Source: an uncultured Clostridium sp. (GTDB taxonomy: Bacteria > Bacillota > Clostridia > TANB77 > CAG-508). From it: DNA of 33,995 bases. Of this stretch, positions 18,098-25,298 are shown in pieces (positions within the stretch are counted from its first letter, which is position 1; each line of letters opens with the position of its first letter). The notes under the pieces were generated by a model. The model was not told the DNA's origin. It made no database searches and saw nothing but the letters and a program-made list of their open reading frames with translations. The stretch covers positions 1-33,995 of the forward strand of contig CAOJRU010000019.1 of the NCBI GenBank assembly GCA_948442365.1, written 5' to 3'. A program made the translations under genes and the position numbers.

Positions 18098-19759
18098 TTA
18101 GAATATTCCTACAATTTCTCCGTTTTCATCTATATCAATGCTCTCTGCTGATGGTACTTTTGGAAGTCCTGGCATAGTCATAATTTTTCCTGCTAAAGCT
18201 ACCACAAATCCTGCTCCTGTTTTTAATTGTATATCTCGAATGGTAATATTGTAATCTCCTTTACATTCTAAGTTCTTTGCATCATCTGAGAAAGAATATT
18301 GTGTTTTAGCAATACATACTGGAAAATTCCCATATCCTAATTCTTCTATTTTTTTGATTTCTGCTAATGCTTCTTCTGAAAAATCTACTCCTTTTGCTCC
18401 ATATATTTTAGTGGCTATCTTCTCAATTTTTGTTTGGATAGGGTCTTCTAGTTCATACATATATTTAAAATCTTCTGGTTGTTCTGTTAATTTTACTAAT
18501 TTCTCGGCAATATCTCTTGCTCCTTCTCCTCCTTTTGCCCATCCTTCTACTAAGCTTAATTCCACTCCTTTTTCAGCTAATTTGTCTTGTAAAAATTGAA
18601 TTTCTTTTTCCGTATCTTGTAGATATCGATTTAATGCTACTACAACATTTAAACCAAATTTATTCTTTAAGTTATCAATATGACGATATAAATTATCAAT
18701 TCCTCTCTCAATTCCTTCTATGTTTTCTTCTTGTATTTTGTCCTTTTCTACTCCACCATGATATTTGATGGCTTTGATGGTTGCTACTAATACAACAGCA
18801 TCTGGTTTGATACCAGCTTTTCTACATTTAATGTCAATGAATTTTTCAGCTCCTAAATCTGCTCCGAATCCTGCTTCTGTTATCACATAATCTCCCAATT
18901 TTAAAGCCAATTTAGTAGCCATGATACTATTACATCCATGCGCAATATTGGCAAATGGCCCCCCATGAATAATGGCTGGTGTATGTTCTAAGGTTTGTAC
19001 TAAATTTGGTTTAATTGTGTCTTTTAATAAAACGGTCATAGCTCCTTCCGCTTTTAATTGTTTCGCATAGATTGGTTCTCCTTGTTTATTATAGCCAATT
19101 AATATATTTCCTAATTTTTCTTTTAAGTCTTTTATATCAGTTGCTAAACATACAACTGCCATAACTTCTGAAGCAACCGTTATATCAAATTTATCATGTC
19201 TTGGAACGATTTTCTTTTCTCCTGATAATCCCGTTTCTACTTCTCTTAATTGTCTATCATTTAAGTCTACACATCTCTTCCATACAATTCTTTCGAAACC
19301 TAATTCATTTCCAAAGTAGATATGATTATCAATTAAACTGGCTAATAGGTTATTGGCTGCTGTAATGGCATGAATGTCTCCTGTAAAGTGCAAGTTGATG
19401 TCTTCCATTGGTGCTATTTGTACTTTTCCTCCTCCAGTTGCTCCTCCTTTAATACCAAATACAGGTCCTAACGATGGTTCTCTTAAGGCTAAGATTGAGT
19501 TTTTCCCTATGGTTCTTAGTCCATCTGCTACTGCTATGGATATGGTTGTTTTTCCCTCTCCTAATGGCGTTGGATTTACAGCTGTTACCAAGATTAATTT
19601 TCCATTCTTTTTATCTTTTAAATTTTCATAGACTCTTTCGGAAATTTTTGCTTTGTATTTTCCATATTGTTCTACGTCCTCCTCTTGGATTCCTACTTTT
19701 TTTGCTATGTCTACTATTTTGTCTAGTTTTGTACTTCTTGCTATTTCAATATCTGTCAT
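18098..19759 (-). CDS. fhs: Formate-tetrahydrofolate ligase
   Basis: Makes 10-formyl-tetrahydrofolate from formate, tetrahydrofolate and ATP, feeding purine synthesis, initiator Met-tRNA formylation (fmt lies nearby) or the acetogenic methyl branch. The 553-residue protein has the P-loop-like TPLGEGKTT (about 64-72), the conserved EPSLGPVFGIKGGATGGG block and the C-terminal FVVALAGKIMTMPGLPKVPS. Length and motifs are normal. The ATG follows AAAGGAGG. It sits 51 bases after the DUF212 gene and is followed by a family B palindrome. Confidence 0.97.
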   Translation of the reverse strand: MTDIEIARSTKLDKIVDIAKKVGIQEEDVEQYGKYKAKISERVYENLKDKKNGKLILVTAVNPTPLGEGKTTISIAVADGLRTIGKNSILALREPSLGPVFGIKGGATGGGKVQIAPMEDINLHFTGDIHAITAANNLLASLIDNHIYFGNELGFERIVWKRCVDLNDRQLREVETGLSGEKKIVPRHDKFDITVASEVMAVVCLATDIKDLKEKLGNILIGYNKQGEPIYAKQLKAEGAMTVLLKDTIKPNLVQTLEHTPAIIHGGPFANIAHGCNSIMATKLALKLGDYVITEAGFGADLGAEKFIDIKCRKAGIKPDAVVLVATIKAIKYHGGVEKDKIQEENIEGIERGIDNLYRHIDNLKNKFGLNVVVALNRYLQDTEKEIQFLQDKLAEKGVELSLVEGWAKGGEGARDIAEKLVKLTEQPEDFKYMYELEDPIQTKIEKIATKIYGAKGVDFSEEALAEIKKIEELGYGNFPVCIAKTQYSFSDDAKNLECKGDYNITIRDIQLKTGAGFVVALAGKIMTMPGLPKVPSAESIDIDENGEIVGIF

Positions 19760-19810
19760 TTTAATTCCTCCTTTTAATATTATTTTTAAAACTTATCTAA
19801 TCTTATTAAT

Positions 19811-20251
19811 CTAAATTATCAATCCCGCTATTAGCCCTATTAGTGCACCTACAAATACTTGGATTGGTGTATGTCCTAATACTTCTACCAATCTTTCTGA
19901 TACTTGCATTCCAGTTAATCCAGGTGTCTCGATTAATTTGTTTAACATAGCTGCTTGTTTTCCTGCTGCTCTTCTTACGCCACAAGCATCATACATAACA
20001 ACAAATGCTACGATAAGCGCTAACGCAAATATAGAACTTCCTACCCCTTCATATTTTCCTATTAAAGTAGCTATACTCGCTACTACTGCTGAATGAGAAC
20101 TTGGCATTCCTCCCGCTCCCATAATTCTTTTAAAATTAAATTTTTTGGTTGTGCATAAGTCATAAATCAATTTAAATAGTTGTATCCCAAACCATAAAAA
20201 GAATGGTACGTAAATATATTTGTTTTGCACAAATGCAATAAAGTCATTCAT
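19811..20251 (-). CDS. Divergent PAP2-family membrane protein (DUF212, YuiD-like)
   Basis: A 146-residue membrane protein with hydrophobic helices at about 14-28, 50-66, 74-92 and 129-146. The conserved GGMPSSHSA and YDACGVRRAAGKQA match the DUF212 family, distantly related to PAP2 acid phosphatases. The physiological substrate of this family is not established. It follows xseB by 45 bases and is probably co-transcribed with it. Confidence 0.88.
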   Translation of the reverse strand: MNDFIAFVQNKYIYVPFFLWFGIQLFKLIYDLCTTKKFNFKRIMGAGGMPSSHSAVVASIATLIGKYEGVGSSIFALALIVAFVVMYDACGVRRAAGKQAAMLNKLIETPGLTGMQVSERLVEVLGHTPIQVFVGALIGLIAGLII

Positions 20252-20296
20252 ATTTCGTTTTTCTCCCCTTTATCAAAATTCTCTTCTGTTTTCAGT

Positions 20297-20512
20297 CTAA
20301 GACTCAAAGTTCTCTTCTGTTATCTCTCCATCTTGATTCACTAAAATAGTAATTTTCTTTTCTGCTTCTTCTAAGGTTTTATTACATTCTTTTGAAATTT
20401 TAATTCCTTCTTCAAATTTCGTAACAGAATCTTCCAAATTCAATTCTCCTTTTTCTAACTCTTCTACAATTTTTTCTAATTGTTCTATTTGCTCTTCAAA
20501 ATTTTTACTCAC
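20297..20512 (-). CDS. xseB: Exodeoxyribonuclease VII small subunit
   Basis: A 71-residue coiled-coil protein (MSKNFEEQIEQLEKIVEELE ... LEDSVTKFEEGIKISKEC). Family members form a multi-copy complex with XseA that degrades single-stranded DNA. Length is typical and it lies just downstream of xseA. Confidence 0.95.
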   Translation of the reverse strand: MSKNFEEQIEQLEKIVEELEKGELNLEDSVTKFEEGIKISKECNKTLEEAEKKITILVNQDGEITEENFES

Positions 20513-20567
20513 TTAATTCTCCTTCTTTCTTATAGGATTCCTTTACTGTTTATATAAAATAATAATT

Positions 20568-21761
20568 TTACTGTATTTCAGCCTTTATTTCTCCATCAAC
20601 AAATCGAATATTGACCATATCACCTGTTTTCAATTCTGCTTGCGATGCAACAACCTTTCCCTCTTTTTGTGTAATGGCATATCCTCTTGCCAAAGTCTTT
20701 AAGGGACTATAAGCATCTAATTTAGCAATTGATTTACCATATCTGGTTTTTTCTTTCTCATATTTTGCTTGCATTAAACTTTGTAATTGTTTTACTTGGT
20801 GATCCACTCTAATATAATTTTCTTGAATTCTTCTTGTTGGCTCTTTAAAAACAAAACTTGACATGCTCTTTTCATATCTTAGTTTCATAATTTGAACTTT
20901 TTTGATTAGTGACATGCGTAAACGATTCTGATAGGCTATGATTTTTTGCTTTACTTCATATACATCTGGCACAGCAAGTTCCGCTGCTGCCGATGGTGTG
21001 GGCGCTCTTAAGTCTGCTACAAAATCCGCTATTGTAAAATCTGTTTCATGACCTACAGCTGATATAATTGGTATCTCTGAATGATACATACTGTGTGCTA
21101 CCATTTCTTCATTAAACGGCCATAAATCTTCCAGCGAACCGCCTCCTCTTGCTAAAATTAATACATCCGCTAACTTATTTCGGTTCATAATTTCAATTCC
21201 CTCTGCAATTTTTTCGGCTGCCCCTTCTCCTTGTACGGGAACTGGTAACAATCGAATTACCACATTAGGATTTCTTCTCGTTGACACATTAATAATATCA
21301 CGAATAACCGAACCTGTTTGGGATGTTAATACTCCAATTACTTTTGGCATCGCAGGAATTAACATTTTATGTTCTTCGTCAAATAATCCTTGTTGTTCTA
21401 ATCTACTTTTTAATTCTTGATATTTTGTATATAAATCACCTAAACCGTCCTCTTCCATTGCTTTTACATAGATTTGATAAATACCATCTCTTTCAAAAAC
21501 AGATACACCACCAAAGAGAAATACTTTCATTCCATCTCTTGGCATGAAATTTAGCTTTTGCGCATACGACTTAAACATAATGCACTTAATAAGAGATTTT
21601 TCGTCTTTGAGTGTAAAATACATATGACCTGTATAATGGTTTTTAAAGTTTGAAATTTCTCCCTTAACTAAAATATTGTTTAGGTATTCATCTTCTGCTA
21701 TTTTGTTTTTAACGTATTCATTTAAGTCAGATACGGTTATTGCCATTTCTGCATATTTCAT
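20568..21761 (-). CDS. xseA: Exodeoxyribonuclease VII large subunit
   Basis: Catalytic subunit of exonuclease VII, 397 residues. An N-terminal OB-fold (about 8-105; TVSDLNEYVK, GEISNFKNHYTGHMYFTLKD) is followed by the catalytic domain with GVLTSQTGSVIRDI, ILARGGGSLEDLWPFNEE and SAVGHETDFTIADFVADLRA. A coiled coil follows and the end is LARGYAITQKEGKVV. The ATG follows AGAGGAAA. It is 10 bases from nusB. It contains a CGC Arg codon (LRMSLIKK) and CGA (VIRLLP), which shows that the other CGN codons are read normally. Confidence 0.96.
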   Translation of the reverse strand: MKYAEMAITVSDLNEYVKNKIAEDEYLNNILVKGEISNFKNHYTGHMYFTLKDEKSLIKCIMFKSYAQKLNFMPRDGMKVFLFGGVSVFERDGIYQIYVKAMEEDGLGDLYTKYQELKSRLEQQGLFDEEHKMLIPAMPKVIGVLTSQTGSVIRDIINVSTRRNPNVVIRLLPVPVQGEGAAEKIAEGIEIMNRNKLADVLILARGGGSLEDLWPFNEEMVAHSMYHSEIPIISAVGHETDFTIADFVADLRAPTPSAAAELAVPDVYEVKQKIIAYQNRLRMSLIKKVQIMKLRYEKSMSSFVFKEPTRRIQENYIRVDHQVKQLQSLMQAKYEKEKTRYGKSIAKLDAYSPLKTLARGYAITQKEGKVVASQAELKTGDMVNIRFVDGEIKAEIQ

Positions 21762-21771
21762 ACTTTTTCCT

Positions 21772-22176
21772 CTATTTCTCTTTTACTACACTTGCTAAAA
21801 TCCCATTGACAAAGTTCTTTGAAGAATCTTCGCCATATTTTTTGGCTAGTTCAACGGCTTCATTAATTACTACTTTGAAGGGAATTTCTGTGAATTTTAA
21901 TTCATAAATAGCAAGTTTTAAAATGGCTAAATCTATTTTAGAAATTCTTTCTAATTTCCATTCTGATTTCAAATTGGTTTCTATGGACTGAATAATTTTA
22001 TCTTTATTTTTTTCAATTCCTAAAATGGCATCCACCATATATTCTTTTGCTTTTTTGTCTGTCATTTCGTTACTTTCCACATATAGTTCAATGGCTTCTT
22101 CTAAATCTTCTGTTTTTTGAATTTCTAGACTATAGATTAATTTAAAAGTTTGTTCTCTTATGGCTGTTCTGTTCAT
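21772..22176 (-). CDS. nusB: Transcription antitermination factor NusB
   Basis: A 134-residue all-helical RNA-binding protein that joins NusE (S10) on boxA RNA for rRNA antitermination. The start is the ATG at 22176, preceded by GGAGG; an upstream in-frame TTG would contain the Shine-Dalgarno. Conserved features are [31 protein letters not shown] and [26 protein letters not shown]. Confidence 0.95.
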   Translation of the reverse strand: MNRTAIREQTFKLIYSLEIQKTEDLEEAIELYVESNEMTDKKAKEYMVDAILGIEKNKDKIIQSIETNLKSEWKLERISKIDLAILKLAIYELKFTEIPFKVVINEAVELAKKYGEDSSKNFVNGILASVVKEK

Positions 22177-22194
22177 ATTTTTTCCTCCAAGCAA

Positions 22195-22395
22195 CTACAT
22201 TTTATCAATAAAAGCCTTTAGCTTTGTTTTGACATCTTCTTTGTTTTGTTGCACATAATTTCCAATCAATGCTCCTAATACTAATATTACAATGGCTAAT
22301 ATTAAATCATGTAATCTGGTTATTAAAATTAATATTGCTACAATAATACCGATAATAGCACCTTTGTAATTGTTCCAAAATTCTTTTAGGTTCAT
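22195..22395 (-). CDS. DUF2273-type small membrane protein
   Basis: A 66-residue protein with two adjacent hydrophobic helices (about 13-28 and 31-48) and a charged tail. It begins MNLKEFWNNYKGAIIG, as in DUF2273 proteins that accompany amaP and asp23. The ATG at 22395 is preferred over a TTG nine bases upstream. It lies 51 bases after amaP and 18 before nusB. It probably helps anchor the Asp23 complex at the membrane (inference from neighbours). Confidence 0.85.
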   Translation of the reverse strand: MNLKEFWNNYKGAIIGIIVAILILITRLHDLILAIVILVLGALIGNYVQQNKEDVKTKLKAFIDKM

Positions 22396-22446
22396 TTCTA
22401 TCAACTCTCTTTCCTCTTTTTCTTTGCTATTATTTTATAACTATAT

Positions 22447-23001
22447 CTATTCTGTTTCTTGTTGTCTTGGAGCAACCTTCTTAACTGTTATATTTACTTC
22501 TTTTACTTCTAAATCTGTTGCTGCTTTTACTTTTTCCTTAATTCTTGCTTGCAAATTAGCGGATAAATCTTTGATTATCGCTTCTTCATTTACAATCAAA
22601 TTAACAAATACTTTAACATTGTTTTCTTTATCTAGTTCAACTCTAGTCGTTACTTCTTCTGCACTTTGAAAATTTAAAGCTACTGAATTTACTAAATTTT
22701 CTATCGTTTCTTTTGAAATCATAAGTTTTCCACTTTCATTTTCTAATAGTACACCTTGTCTTTCTTTGATTTGTTCTCTTGATGTACTATCAAAGAAAAT
22801 ACATTTTATGGATAATAAAATAAATAAAACACTTAATCCAAGTAGTATTTTACCTGATGTTTCTCCTACTATAATTTTTGTTATCATATCACCTACTAAC
22901 CCTATGTCTAACCACCCAAATATTAATAAACATAAAATAACAGATAATATTAGCATAATATTAGAATAAATAATTAGTGTGATTTTTTCTAAAATTTTCA
23001 T
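22447..23001 (-). CDS. amaP: Asp23/Gls24-associated membrane anchor AmaP
   Basis: A 184-residue protein with two N-terminal membrane helices (about 7-28 and 50-68) and a C-terminal Asp23-like alpha/beta domain (about 88-178; VKVFVNLIVNEEAIIKDLS, VKEVNITVKKV). In Staphylococcus AmaP tethers Asp23 to the membrane. The order asp23-amaP-DUF2273 is conserved here. Confidence 0.88.
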   Translation of the reverse strand: MKILEKITLIIYSNIMLILSVILCLLIFGWLDIGLVGDMITKIIVGETSGKILLGLSVLFILLSIKCIFFDSTSREQIKERQGVLLENESGKLMISKETIENLVNSVALNFQSAEEVTTRVELDKENNVKVFVNLIVNEEAIIKDLSANLQARIKEKVKAATDLEVKEVNITVKKVAPRQQETE

Positions 23002-23030
23002 TGCATTTCCTCCTACTTTTTTATTTTTCC

Positions 23031-23483
23031 TTATTCTTCTTCACTTGTCGTTTCTTCCTCTATTGGTTCTTGTTCTTCTTCTCCTTTTGCTCGGTCTGTA
23101 TTAACACCTTGTACATGTACATTAACTTCCTCTACCTTTAATCCTGTCATACTTTCTACTGCTTTTTTTACTCTGTTTTGAATTTCAAAAGCTACATCTG
23201 GAATTCTTGAACCATATTCTACAATGATATTAACATCAATTTTGGCTTGTGTTCCTGTTACTTCTACTTTGATTCCTTTTGCTAAGTTTTTCTTTCCACT
23301 TAAAACTTCTGTAATTCCTCCTGCAAATCCCCCTGCCATGCCAGCTACTCCTGGTACTTCTGATACAGCAACTCCTGCGATGACAGCTACTACATCATTA
23401 GAGATTTGTATTCCGTCATTTTCTGTTTTTATTTCTTCTTCTAATTCTACTACTTCACCTTGATTTTGATTTTCTTCACTCAT
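23031..23483 (-). CDS. Asp23/Gls24 family envelope stress protein
   Basis: A 150-residue cytoplasmic protein with the Asp23 domain at about residues 22-125: ISNDVVAVIAGVAVSEVPGV, a Gly-rich GMAGGFAGGITEVLSGK, and VDVNI-type strands ending VEEVNVHVQGV. Both ends are acidic. It is first in an operon with amaP, DUF2273 and nusB, downstream of the promoter at 23538-23566. Related proteins form membrane-associated assemblies and respond to alkaline or envelope stress. The ATG follows AAAGGAGG. Confidence 0.92.
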   Translation of the reverse strand: MSEENQNQGEVVELEEEIKTENDGIQISNDVVAVIAGVAVSEVPGVAGMAGGFAGGITEVLSGKKNLAKGIKVEVTGTQAKIDVNIIVEYGSRIPDVAFEIQNRVKKAVESMTGLKVEEVNVHVQGVNTDRAKGEEEQEPIEEETTSEEE

Positions 23484-23499
23484 TTCTTATTCCTCCTTT

Positions 23500-23566
23500 G
23501 TATATCAAAAAATTGATATACTTGATTTTTCTTCTCAAGTATATCAATTTTTGGCTTTTTTTACAA
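23500..23566 (-). promoter_or_regulatory. asp23 operon promoter with three TTGATATAC boxes
   Basis: Minus-strand TTGTAA (23561-23566), 17-base spacer, TATACT (23538-23543). Boxes TTGATATAC/GTATATCAA lie at 23539-23547, 23513-23521 and 23500-23508 in alternating orientation. The outer pair forms an 18-bp perfect inverted repeat (23508-23525 with 23535-23552) that covers the -10 and the transcription start region. This arrangement suits a repressor better than a terminator. Confidence 0.6.
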
Positions 23567-23682
23567 CCATTTTTACAAAATTTTATAAATGATTTCCAAA
23601 ATGATTTTTTGACCTATCTACCTAAAGCTATTACTTATCGATAAGCTCACTTAATGCCTCATAGCTAAGGACATCCCCAAAA

Positions 23683-24639
23683 TTATTCAAACACTTCAAA
23701 TTCTTCAATTGCATTTCCTCTTAAAAAATCCTGAATTGGCATTCTTTTAGCATTTTCTCCCTGAATTTCTAATATTTTTAAGATACCTTCTTTCGTTTTA
23801 ATAAAAATTCCTTTTTTAGGGTCTGAAACAATAACTGTACCATTTTTTAGAGAATCCCTATTTTCTACCATTATTTCATTTTCTGTTGCAACATTAACTT
23901 TCCAAAATTTTATTTTTTTACCATTCAAGTATGTGTAAGCTCCCATGATTGGATTTAATCCTCTTACTAAATTCATAATTTGTTGTGCTGTTTGATGATT
24001 CCACTTAATTTGAGCCATTTCTTTCGAAAGCATTGGTGCTACTGTGAAGTCCTCCCCTTGTTTTTCTCTTGGTGCTGTCCCTTCTTCTATTTCTTCTAAT
24101 GTCTGTACTAAAAGTTTTCCTCCTATTTTGGACAATTTGTCCCATAATTCTCCTGTGGTTTCCTCTTTTCCTATTTCTACTTCTTCTTTTAAAATAATAT
24201 CTCCTGTGTCCATTCCTATGTCCATATACATAGTGGTAATTCCTGTTGTTTTATCTCCATTTAGTACCGCCCATTGAATCGGTGCTGCTCCTCTATATTT
24301 TGGTAATAAAGAAGCATGTACATTAATACAACCATATTTTGGAATTTCTAGTATTTCTTTTGGTAGTATTTTTCCATAGGCTACTACACAAATTACATCT
24401 GGTTGTAATTTCCTTATTTCTTCTAGGAATTCTTGATTCTTTTTTATGGTTTTGGGTTGATATATTTTTAGCTCTTTTTCTAAGGCATATTCTTTTACTT
24501 CGGATGGTTGTAGCTTCATTCCTCTTCCTCTTGGTTTATCTACATTCGTTACTACAGCCATCACATTTTGCCCTGCTTCATAAATGGCTTTTAGACTTTC
24601 TCTGGCAAAGTCTGGCGTTCCCATAAAAACAATATTCAT
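23683..24639 (-). CDS. fmt: Methionyl-tRNA formyltransferase
   Basis: Formylates Met-tRNAfMet with 10-formyl-tetrahydrofolate, the product of fhs in this window. The 318-residue protein begins MNIVFMGTPDFARESL and carries the folate-site blocks VVAYGKILPKEILEIPKYGC, NVHASLLPKYRGAAPIQWAV and MDIGMDTGDIIL. The C-terminal tRNA-binding domain is present. Last gene of the priA-def-fmt block, 36 bases after def. Confidence 0.97.
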   Translation of the reverse strand: MNIVFMGTPDFARESLKAIYEAGQNVMAVVTNVDKPRGRGMKLQPSEVKEYALEKELKIYQPKTIKKNQEFLEEIRKLQPDVICVVAYGKILPKEILEIPKYGCINVHASLLPKYRGAAPIQWAVLNGDKTTGITTMYMDIGMDTGDIILKEEVEIGKEETTGELWDKLSKIGGKLLVQTLEEIEEGTAPREKQGEDFTVAPMLSKEMAQIKWNHQTAQQIMNLVRGLNPIMGAYTYLNGKKIKFWKVNVATENEIMVENRDSLKNGTVIVSDPKKGIFIKTKEGILKILEIQGENAKRMPIQDFLRGNAIEEFEVFE

Positions 24640-24675
24640 TCTTTACTCCTTTCAGATTCTTATCTTCCTATTGGG

Positions 24676-25155
24676 TTACTCCTTTTCTGGCTCTACATAT
24701 TCTAACGTACCTGGTATTATTTTCTCTACAAATACCTCTCCATTTAAATGATCCACTTCATGACTAATGGCTTGTGCTAATAAATCCTTCGCTTTCACTT
24801 TCATTCTTTTTCCATCTCGATCGGTATATTCTGCAACCACTTCTTCTGGTCTCATAATTTTAGCAAATTGATTGGGATAACTTAAACAACCTTCTTCTAC
24901 TTCATGTTCTCCTTTAGTCTTTAGGATAACTGGATTAATCAATACAATTGGCCCTTTATCATCATATAAATCAATTACAATTACTCTTTTTAGAACACCT
25001 ACTTGAACAGCAGCAAGACCTACACCATTATATTTGTGCATGGTCTCTATCATATCATCGATTAAAACTTGTATTTTCTCATCGATTACTTCTACTTCTC
25101 TTGATTTCTTTTTTAAAATTTCGTCTCCTTCTAATCTCAAATTTCTAATTGCCAT
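24676..25155 (-). CDS. def: Peptide deformylase
   Basis: Metalloenzyme that removes the N-formyl group from nascent proteins. The 159-residue protein has all three motifs: GVGLAAVQVG, EEGCLSYP (metal-binding Cys) and QAISHEVDHLNG (HExxH metal ligands). One difference from the classic GxGLAAxQ motif 1 is minor. It lies between priA and fmt, the standard order. Confidence 0.97.
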   Translation of the reverse strand: MAIRNLRLEGDEILKKKSREVEVIDEKIQVLIDDMIETMHKYNGVGLAAVQVGVLKRVIVIDLYDDKGPIVLINPVILKTKGEHEVEEGCLSYPNQFAKIMRPEEVVAEYTDRDGKRMKVKAKDLLAQAISHEVDHLNGEVFVEKIIPGTLEYVEPEKE

Positions 25156-25179
25156 TTTTTCTTACTCCTTCTTAATTAC

Positions 25180-25210
25180 TTGCCAACGGTTTCGGCTTTA
25201 AATAGCAACT
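25180..25210. repeat. Degenerate family A palindrome, reverse orientation
   Basis: Read on the minus strand, GTTGCTATTTAAAGCC followed by GAAACCGTTGGCAAG aligns with the 13152-13184 element with a few changes and a 2-base deletion. One arm is mutated (GTTGCTA against TTGGCAA), so pairing is weak. It sits just upstream of def. Confidence 0.5.
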
Positions 25211-25230
25211 AATAGATTTTTATTATATTA

Positions 25231-25287
25231 ATTGCCAAAAAGGTCCGTCCCCAATGGCACATTTTAACTTAGGCAACCATTGGCAAC
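25231..25287. repeat. Composite REP-like element: family B joined to family A
   Basis: 25231-25259 is a family B palindrome (ATTGCCA, AAAAGGTCCGTCCCCAA, TGGCA). It runs directly into a family A unit, 25255-25287 (CATTTTAACTTAGG then CAACCATTGGCAAC), sharing the TGGCA arm. It starts 12 bases after the priA stop, in the priA-def gap. Confidence 0.75.
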
Positions 25288-25298
25288 TAATCCCTTTT

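Noticed and set aside
23508..23552. 18-bp hairpin as terminator of fmt
   Set aside because: The minus strand has no free T-tract after the stem, and the arm contains a well-spaced -10 for asp23, so an operator is more likely.
23635..23646. CTTATCGATAAG palindrome and surrounding region as a riboswitch or small RNA
   Set aside because: The 12-base palindrome stands alone; I see no conserved riboswitch core or expression platform between fmt and asp23.
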